Shown here one piece after another: positions 56,690 through 64,000 of a stretch of 64,000 nt of DNA (its first letter is position 1; each line of letters begins with the position of its first letter). The DNA is from Obelidium mucronatum (taxonomy: Eukaryota; Chytridiomycota; Chytridiomycetes; Chytridiales; Chytriomycetaceae). The translations under genes and the position numbers were made by a program. Under the pieces are notes generated by a model that saw only the letters and a program-made list of their open reading frames with translations, was not told the DNA's origin and searched no databases. The stretch covers positions 36,407-100,406 of the forward strand of contig JAIVFH010000115.1 of assembly GCA_025765595.1 (NCBI GenBank). Direction: 5' to 3'.

Positions 56690-57823
56690 ATGATATCTCT
56701 TCCAGCCACTGCTTTGCATCGCATCCTGTCGTATCTCCCGTCTTCAACTCAAACACACTTGGTTTCTTCATCGAAATCTCTCTTCGATGCGGATGAAAAC
56801 TGTTCCTGTTGTTCCATGCCCTTCCATTGTCAAACAGCAAACGCAACTATCGCTCCCAAAACAATTGGCGCAAACCCCATCAGACTTAATACTTCAATGT
56901 TCGAGAGTAGTTTGTAAAGTTTGCAGTGAACCCCTCTTCGACACTGATATTAAAAGCAAAGTATGTCTGTTTAAACTTCGAGCATTTCAATTAACCCACA
57001 AGTATGGTGTCCACAGAGCACAGTTGCAGAAAATCTACGGAATTTTATATCTCTTTCGCATCATACCCCGCTGACTGAATCTTGTCCCTGCTGTCCGGAA
57101 ACTGATCCAGCCCCACTCCTCGCATTCCTCCCTTCCCCGAAACACTCTGCGCCGTGGCACTGCCCAAATAAAGAAAAAGGCTGTTTTCAAGTTTATTGCT
57201 CACGTCTCTGTGGAAGTCCCATCGGAACTGTTGTTACCTGCGATACTGAAGATGAATGCGGAGAAGACTCGCATGGTTGTATCCTCTGTTTTGCTGAATA
57301 TTGCGATGTAATGGAGGGAGATGCTGGAAAGTATGAATGTGTACGTGGCCTGGACGGAGATGACGACGATGAAGATGGAGAAGATGATGTGGATAGCGAT
57401 GATCTATTTGGAGATGCCGACGATTTGGGAGTCAATGAAAACGAAGGTGCGTTTTTGCAGGGATTGGATTTCGTTCCGATGAGTAGTTCAATAAGGACTC
57501 CTGCCGCTGCTAGTGGTGATAATGCTTCGGTCAGGTTGCTACAGTCTGTTATTAATGGTGGCACGCGAAAGCGCCAACGTCTACCGTCAGAGGAAGATGA
57601 AATTGATTTGGGTGCAAGCAGTAGATTGGATAATCCGTCAGTCCTAAAGGCATTGTTAGGTGGAACCAGCAGCAGGTCACATTCTCGAAGGCGTAAAATA
57701 TTGGAGTCAGAAACGAAATGGTGGAGTGCTGCTGCCAAAAAGTGCCGTGAACGTGGTGCCGAGAGGGATGAGTGCATCTGTGGGGAGTGTGACTTGTTCA
57801 ATGATTCGTTTGATTCTGAATAG
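56690..57823 (+). CDS. F-box-like, Cys-rich and acidic protein of unknown function
   Basis: MISLPATALHRILSYLPSSTQ resembles an F-box start. The frame must shift by one near 56785 to reach PCPSIVKQQTQLSLPKQ and the Cys block RVVCKVCSEPLFDTDIKSK. An intron (from about 56960 to GTCCACAG at 57017) leads to TPLTESCPCCPETDP, WHCPNKEKGCFQVYCSRLCG, TCDTEDECGEDSHGC and ILCFAEYCDVMEGD. These form at least five CxxC-type pairs. An acidic stretch (DGDDDDEDGEDDVDSDD) and a basic, Ser-rich C-terminal half (KRQRLP, SHSRRRKILE) follow, ending ICGECDLFNDSFDSE. The Cys block resembles MYND/SMYD-like zinc regions, but no SET domain follows. Start uncertain. Confidence 0.55.
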
Positions 57824-58034
57824 AGCTGATTCTGAAAGGCAACTTGATAGGTGGCTTGTGCGTCCACATGTTTCAATGTTCCATGAAAAAAGTGGAAAGA
57901 GAACGCACGGTTTTATGACGGCGTTTCAAATCCACTCTCCTCGAATACAGCCAGATAGCTTTCAAAAGAAGTGCCTTATCTGAAAGTCAAGACTTCAACC
58001 CTGCCAAGCGAGATGATCGGCTTTCCAATCAACT

Positions 58035-58044
58035 GACAAGTCAC
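58035..58044. promoter_or_regulatory. TGAC-N2-GTCA element upstream of chitinase 3
   Basis: GACAAGTCAC (reverse complement GTGACTTGTC), preceded by CT to give TGACAAGTCA, 60 bp before the start codon. A TATA-like TATAAAA lies at 58062-58068. Same decamer as upstream of chitinase 1. Confidence 0.45.
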
Positions 58045-58103
58045 ACCACCTCCGTAAATTCTATAAAAGCAAGGAACTTTTTTTTGGAGGCCCTATCGAT
58101 AAC

Positions 58104-60369
58104 ATGCTTCTTTCTACTGTTGTTGGCGCTCTTGCTGGAGTTCTGTCTTTTGTTCACGCTGCTCAGTCCCCACGCGCAGCCTCTAACCGCATTATCGGAT
58201 ATCATCGTAAGCTTTTTTCTGAACATTCTGTGTTGTCAAGTACTGATTTCGATTTTGAAGAGTCTTGGTACTTCTATGACAACAATAACATTCCATTTCA
58301 ATGTGGGTGTTAATTCATATCGGTTCAATAAGCATTCTAATTATTTCTTGATTCAAGTGAGTGCCGACGCTGCCAGTCGATACACACATATAAACTATGC
58401 CTTCGCCACTATTCATTACCACACAAAGACGGATCAGTTCTACATTGGTTTCACTGATGCTTACGCTGACTACCAGGCCTGTGTTGGAACAAGTTGCCCC
58501 ACTGAATGTATTCCAGTGCCAGCCACCAAGCAATGTACAGGAGGAAAAGTTGCAATGGTTCCATTTATTGGTGCAACTGGAACGTGTCCAGATAAAGCCT
58601 GCTATAATCCATCCGGAGTTCCAGGATCTCCTCGTGTTCCTCAATGTGAAGCTGTTCTTGACGTGAATGGAATCCAAACCGATGCCAACGGCAGCCCTGT
58701 CATTTGCGGAAACTACGCGTATGTTCTCAACAAAATGAAGAAACAATCTCCAGGTCTCAAGTTCCTGATCTCTGTGGGTGGCTGGTATGATTCCAACCTG
58801 TTCTCTGCCGCCACCGAGCCACAGTACGTTGACAAGTTCGTGACGTCAGGTTGTCAAGTTCGTTGAATTTTTCGGATTTGATGGAGTTGATTTTGATTGG
58901 GAATATCCTGGATGGGAACATGGCAATCAGGCGCCATTCAAAGGAGCTGCTGCTGGTACTGGAACTGCTGAGGATATGACTGATTGCGATAAGGCTACTT
59001 GCGCTTATCCGGGTCGAAAGAATGACATGGCCAAGTTCAATGCATTGGTTACAAAAGTTCGTGCTGGGTTGAAGACTCTCGGAAAGACCCCGGCCGGTGC
59101 CGACTACTTGATTTCAATGGCCGCCCCTGCTGGATATGACAAAATGAACAAATTGGACGTATACTCTATTTGCCAGCAGCTTGATTTTATCAGTAAGTTA
59201 ACTTTTCACACCATTTAGTCTAACTATCCATTCGCGCATCAGATATTATGACCTACGACATTCATGGAGAATGGGAAACCAACACTAACCACCAAGCTCC
59301 TTTGTACGACAACACTCCACCGCAATATCAATACACAAATGGAGTTCCTCAAACTTCAGTAGACTTTGCTGTAAATTACTGGCTTAACTTCGGATGCCCA
59401 GCTAGCCAAATTGTCGTTGGTGTTCCATTCTACGCTCACGCTTGGAAGGCTGCCGACAATGGAACCCATGGTCTCTACCAGCCTGGAACCACCTCGCCGA
59501 TCACCAAGCTCAACTACGTTAACCTTGCCGCTGATTCTTCTATAACCACCTACTGGGATGCTGCATCACAAGCCAGTTATGGATACTCGACCTCTCAAGG
59601 AACCTTCTACTCGTTCGATACTGCTCAAGCCATTTCAACAAAAGTGGGCTATGGAGCTCAAAAGGGGCTTGGTGGATTTATGGTCTGGCCAATTGATGGT
59701 GATGATTCCAACAATACCTTGTTGAAAGCATTGACTGGCCCCGGAATCGTCCCACCACCACCACCCTCTTCCACTACTGGTTCCACAAAGACCACAGCCA
59801 CAGCCAAAACAACTTCTACTATCGCCGCTACTGACAGCACTTCAACAACGGCCAATTCCGAAACTACATCAGCTACTACAACCGCGAAAACTGCTGTGAC
59901 TACTGTTGCTTCAGATTGTTTTCCTCTTTGGAGCGCTGTATCACCTTATAATGGTGGTGCGAAAGTTTCCTACAATAATGTCAACTACGTTGCCAACTGG
60001 TGGTCTGGTTCAACCGATATTCCAGGTAAATCCGATTCCTGGAAAGCCGTTGGTCCTTGTGGATCAGGTCAAACTTCTGCCACTGTCGTTACTACAACTG
60101 CCGGAACAACGACAACTACTACTACAACTACGAAAGCAGCGTCTACCACAACCAAGTCAACGACCGCTGCGACAACAAACAAGCCAACCACGAGTACTAC
60201 CACTACCACTACCACAAAGATTTCTACTGCTACTTCTACAGCAGCATCAGGGCCGGTTGTTGGGCAATCTTGTAGCTCAGGGATTTCGCAGTGCTCTGCA
60301 GGTACAATGTACTACTGCCTGGGTAGCAAATGGATTGTTTGGTATATTGGATGTGAAGTTTCACAGTAA
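58104..60369 (+). CDS. Secreted GH18 chitinase 3 with CBM5/12-like and Cys-rich modules
   Basis: Start MLLSTVVGALAGVLSFVHA (signal peptide). Introns 58207-58260, 58303-58357 and 59193-59242. Catalytic block YTHINYAFATIHYHT, FLISVGGWYDSNLFSA and, after the frame is corrected, FDGVDFDWEYPG. The frame break is one extra G at 58849-58850 (TCAGGTTGTC where the paralogues imply TCAGTTGTC). A Pro/Thr/Ser linker precedes a Trp-rich CBM5/12-like module (DCFPLWSAV ... YVANWWSGSTDIPG ... WKAVGPC). A Thr linker and the Cys module (GQSCSSGISQCSAGTMYYC, WIVWYIGC) end the protein. Domain order matches chitinase 1 closely. Confidence 0.9.
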
Positions 60370-60989
60370 TGTATGCACTGTTAGTATCCCCACGGTGCAT
60401 TGTATCAATTTTGAATGGAATATCTGCTATGATACATTTTTCGAATAAAAGTAGTTTTGTTTTGGAGCAATCTGATTTTATGCCTCATGAGTCCAGTATA
60501 AGATTGAAGATTCAAGATACTTCCAAAGAAGTAGCATTTGTGCATTTCCTGACATTTCTTATTTTTTTGTTCACGGAAGTCTGGTGAATAAAAATCTGAA
60601 GGATGCTGAAATAATGCAATTTTACACGAGAATACGTTTTTTTTATTTGAAGTGTCTGTTGAAGTCTGGTTCATTTCTGGTTCAGTGGCAGAAAGGGAAA
60701 TTAAAAAGTCCCATGATCACGCTTGTGTCACGGGATCACATTCAGCTGCGCACGCAGAGTCGCTACCATTCAGTCATTTGAGCAAGACTTCGTCTACAAA
60801 AGAGACATCTTAATATGTTCTTCAAACCATTTTAATGACATATTCTTTGGCATTTGCCCGTTCAGACACTATAACGGACCAAGCATTTTGGTAGGCTTGC
60901 CGATCAAGTGACTGGTCAGGCGGGCTCCACCCAAACCCAGAGACTATAAGAAGAAGCTGTTTTTCTTGGTTGATTCGTCACTAAAACCG
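60370..60989. other. Intergenic region and promoter of chitinase 4
   Basis: 620 bp without a supportable gene. The near-ATG part holds the TGACTGGTCA element (60909-60918) and CTATAAG (60946). Short open frames are AT-rich and unconserved. Confidence 0.5.
60908..60917. promoter_or_regulatory. TGAC-N2-GTCA element upstream of chitinase 4
   Basis: GTGACTGGTC followed by A gives the perfect dyad TGAC-TG-GTCA, 73 bp before the start codon and about 30 bp before CTATAAG. Confidence 0.45.
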
Positions 60990-63046
60990 ATGCTCCTTTC
61001 CGCCGTCGCTGTCACAGTCGCAAGTGCGCTCGCCGTTGTTCAGGCAGCCCCAGCTCCACGAGCTTCAAGCAACAAGATCATTGGCTACCACCGTAGGTTT
61101 CACCCGTTGTATCAATCGATCATACTAAAATGTATTACAGAATCGTGGTATTTCTATGACAATCCCAGCGGTGCTCCATTCCAATGTAAGCGAGACTTCC
61201 AAAAATGGATTAAGTACTCATTGATTTCATTTGCAGTCACCTCGGAGATTGCCAGTCGCTACACTCACATTAACTATGCGTTTGCCACCATTTCGTACCA
61301 CAAACCAACTGATCAGGTGATATTGAGCTTTTGGGAAATACTTCGACGGAGCAATTACTCAAAATTCATATCAGTACTATGTTGGATTTACTGATGCATA
61401 CGCCGATTACCAAGCTCTTGTTGGAACTACTACTGCTGAATGCATTCCAATCCCAGCCGCTCAACAGTGTACTGGAGGAAAAGTTGCGATGGTTCCTTAT
61501 ATCGGAGCCAGTGGAGCCTGCCCCAGCACCTCCTGCTACAATCCATCCGGAGTTCCCGGATCTCCTCGTGTTCCTCAGTGTGAAGCTGTATTGGATGCCA
61601 ACGCAATCCAAACCGACGCTAATGGAAACCCAATCATTTGCGGAAACTACGCGTATGTCTTAAACAAAGTTAAGAAGGCCAACCCCAACTTGAAATTCCT
61701 GATCTCCATCGGTGGTTGGTATGATTCCAACTTGTTCTCTGCTGCAACCGAGGCAAAGTACATCGACAAGTTCGTCACTTCCATCGTCAAGTTTGTCCAA
61801 TTCTTCAAATTCGACGGTGTCGACTTTGATTGGGAATACCCTGGATGGGAGCACGGAAACGAAGCCCCGGTCCCGGGAGGTCCTCCAGGAACCGGCACAG
61901 CTGAAGACATGACAGACTGTGATAAGGCTACTTGCGCTTATCCTGGTCGCAAGAATGATATGGCAAAATTCAACGCTTTGGTTTCAAAGGTTCGTGCCGC
62001 TTTGGGAAGCAGCTCCTTGATTTCTATGGCTGCCCCAGCTGGTTACGACAAGATGAACAAGTTAGATATCAAGACCATTTGCCAGAACTTGGACTTTATC
62101 AGTTAAGACACCCACGCTGTTATTTTCTGTTATCTACTCTTGTTTTCTTGCTAACTCGTACAATTAGACATCATGACATACGACATTCACGGAGAATGGG
62201 AAACCAACACTAACCACCAAGCTCCTTTGTACGACAACACACCACCACAATACCAATACACGAACGGTGTTCCTCAAACTTCAGGTAGACTTTGCTGTAA
62301 ATTACTGGCTTAACTTCGGATGCCCAGCTAGCCAAATTGTCGTTGGTGTTCCATTTTACGCCCACGCTTGGACGGCTGCTGACAATGGCACTCACGGTCT
62401 GTACCAGCCTGGAACCGCATCGACAAACACCAAGCTCAACTACATCAACCTTGCCGCTGATTCGTCCATCACCACCTACTGGGATGCTGCTTCGCAAGCC
62501 AGTTATGGATACTCTACCTCACAAAAGACATTCTACTCTTTCGACACACCACAAGCCATTTCTACCAAGGTTGGTTACGGATCTCAAAAGGGTCTCGGTG
62601 GATTTATGGTCTGGCCAATCGATGGTGACAGCGCCAGCAACACCTTGTTGAAGGCATTGACTGGTCCAGGAATTATCCCACCACCACCACCATCGTCCAG
62701 CACTGGCGCCACGAAGACTTCAACAACCACAACTACAACTACCAATGCACCAAGCTCGACAACCACAACTACCACAACAACTAAAGCACCATCCACCACT
62801 ACTACCACCACTACCACCACAAAGGCTCCAACTTCAACCACCAAGGCTGGAACCACTTCCAAGACCACCACTTCCAAGACCACCACTACCACCACCACCA
62901 CCACAAAAAAGACTGCAACCACAACTACAGCATCAGGCGGTCCAGTTGTCGGACAACCATGTACTCAAGGAGCTCAACAATGCTCCGCTGGAACCATGTA
63001 CTACTGCCAAGGAAGCAAGTGGATCGTTTGGTACGTTGGATGTTAA
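60990..63046 (+). CDS. Secreted GH18 chitinase 4 with Cys-rich module only
   Basis: Start MLLSAVAVTVASALAVVQA at 60990 (signal peptide). Four introns: 61093-61140, 61186-61236, 61317-61374 and 62102-62167. Catalytic block FLISIGGWYDSNLFSA, FDGVDFDWEYPGWEHGN, IMTYDIHGEWE and GGFMVWPIDGD. One extra G at 62284-62285 (TCAGGTAGAC, where chitinase 3 has TCAGTAGAC) breaks the frame before VDFAVNYWLNF. The C terminus is a Thr-rich linker of about 75 residues and the Cys module (GQPCTQGAQQCSAGTMYYC ... WIVWYVGC); the Trp-rich CBM5/12-like module is absent. A 71-bp stretch is identical to chitinase 3. Confidence 0.9.
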
Positions 63047-63309
63047 GGGAAAGACTGGAAACTATTGGTTTTGAGAAGAAATTATACTATGAGTCTGAAG
63101 AATAAAACAGTGCGTTCCATTATAGTTCAAGGTGGTATTTCGCTTGCATGAGAATTCCGCTTCGGCGAATGGGCAATAGTGGCGTATGTAAGCCACCCAA
63201 TTTATGTACCGCAAGTCCCCACGATATTCCAAGAGTGACTTGACCACTTTACCAGCAGTTAAATACTTAAAGAAAAAAAGGCTTGACCGTCAATCCAAAT
63301 TCGAAACAA

Positions 63310-64000
63310 ATGGCAGCAGAACTACTCTCAAGTCTTCCTCCAACAGCACCAGCTGGTATCGACGTCTCAGCCCTCTTGGCCAAGTTTGAAAGCGACAAAG
63401 ATACTGTAGCAGAATGGACAATCTCAATCGACAAGACCGGCCTCAACAGCACCGTCTTTATTGCAAAGGCATCCAATGGTACTGGGATCGTTATCAAGAA
63501 CTCTACAAACCCTTACTCTCACAAAGCTGTCCTTCGAGAACAAGAAAAGTTCAAGGCCCTTGAAGCCATCAGCCCATCCTTCCCGATCCCTCACTCGCTA
63601 GGATACCTGATTGATGAAACGAGTACACCACACCACCAAGTGCTTGGCTTGTTGAGCGGTGTGAATGGAGTAGAAGCGATTAAGCAGTGTCGAGACCGAG
63701 AGGATCGAATGAATCTTGTTTCAGTTTTTGCGAATGCTGTCAAGGAGATTCACATGAAATGGAGACCAAAAGGGTTCCCGCTTCTTCGATTGGAGAAATT
63801 CCAGGATGAAGTGAATTTGGATACGGTTTCCAATTCGAAAGAGTGGTTGGCGGCTGTTATGGAAAGGAATATAACCCAAATATCTTGGAGCGAGCGCAGG
63901 AAATGGTGGAGAAGGGGGATGAGAAGGAGCGGAGAAGGGGCAAGAGAACTTGGAGTGGATGCAAAACGTGAAACATGTGTTGGCTTTGCCGTGACGGACG
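63310..64000 (+). CDS. Aminoglycoside phosphotransferase-like kinase, 5' part (runs off window end)
   Basis: Starts MAAELLSSLPPTAPAGIDVS. It shows DKTGLNSTVFIAKASNG and IVIKNSTNPYSHKAVLREQE (candidate nucleotide-binding Lys and Glu), AISPSFPIPHSLGYLID, then LGLLSGVNGVEAIKQ and LVSVFANAVKEIHMK, a layout seen in APH/choline-kinase-like fold proteins. From about 63860 the frame is ambiguous (alternatives NPNILERAQEMVEKGDEKE and ENLEWMQNVKHVLALP lie in different frames). The catalytic HGD motif is not reached before the window ends. Assignment is tentative. Confidence 0.5.
   Translation, partial: MAAELLSSLPPTAPAGIDVSALLAKFESDKDTVAEWTISIDKTGLNSTVFIAKASNGTGIVIKNSTNPYSHKAVLREQEKFKALEAISPSFPIPHSLGYLIDETSTPHHQVLGLLSGVNGVEAIKQCRDREDRMNLVSVFANAVKEIHMKWRPKGFPLLRLEKFQDEVNLDTVSNSKEWLAAVMERNITQISWSERRKWWRRGMRRSGEGARELGVDAKRETCVGFAVTD

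Overview
The window is eukaryotic and most likely comes from a zoosporic fungus, probably a chytrid. Genes are dense and carry short GT-AG introns (about 49-120 nt). The gene set is fungal: separase, a STE11-type MAPKKK, a TRAPPC2/sedlin subunit, an ERCC6L2-type SNF2 helicase, a Slh1/ASCC3 helicase and several secreted GH18 chitinases. The chytrid assignment is inferred from gene content and was not tested by a search.

Layout. 1-9.5 kb: 5' end of an ASCC3/Slh1 helicase (-), phosphopantothenate-cysteine ligase (+), ERCC6L2-like SNF2 helicase (+), a ThrE-type transporter (-) and a small membrane protein (-). 9.6-14 kb: GH18 chitinase 1 (+) and two tandem seven-helix membrane paralogues (-). 14-24.7 kb: prolyl oligopeptidase and a large separase gene (both -). 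24.8-26.3 kb: two head-to-head coiled-coil paralogues. 26.4-40.1 kb: an LRR membrane protein, the MAPKKK, tRNA-Pro(UGG), chitinase 2, a broken secreted-protein gene, a Cys-rich protein, an FMN-binding split-barrel protein, a FAD oxidoreductase and a C2H2 zinc-finger protein. 40.8-45.4 kb: a cluster of LRR membrane proteins containing two broken genes. 45.5-54 kb: two tandem F-box/LRR genes, one split by a complete Ty3/Gypsy chromovirus. 54-64 kb: another LRR membrane protein (-), TRAPPC2, a Cys-rich F-box-like protein, chitinases 3 and 4, and the start of a phosphotransferase-like gene.

Main observations. (1) The broken LRR genes at 40.8-45.4 kb are explained by one inversion of 41359-45145. 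Turning that block round rejoins two split genes, one in mid-codon and one within an intron, and gives a tidy tandem array of three genes. (2) The chromovirus (46042-52581; identical 216-bp LTRs by eye; CTCTG target-site duplication) has four host-like spliceosomal introns in pol, one containing 55 A's. Its reverse transcriptase reading frame has a TGA and the first RNase H catalytic Asp is Asn, so this recent insertion may have been moved in trans. (3) The element sits in an F-box/LRR gene whose reading frame continues across the empty site. (4) The LRR membrane-protein family (five members once the inversion is undone) pairs an N-terminal membrane anchor and LRR ectodomain with Pro/Tyr-rich tails, four of which carry LP-x-Y. 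(5) Three of the four chitinase promoters share a TGAC-N2-GTC(A) element 60-77 bp before the start codon.

Several otherwise well-conserved genes contain single-base frame breaks, usually one extra base in a short run. Sequence error is the likeliest cause, so affected genes are not called pseudogenes on that basis alone.
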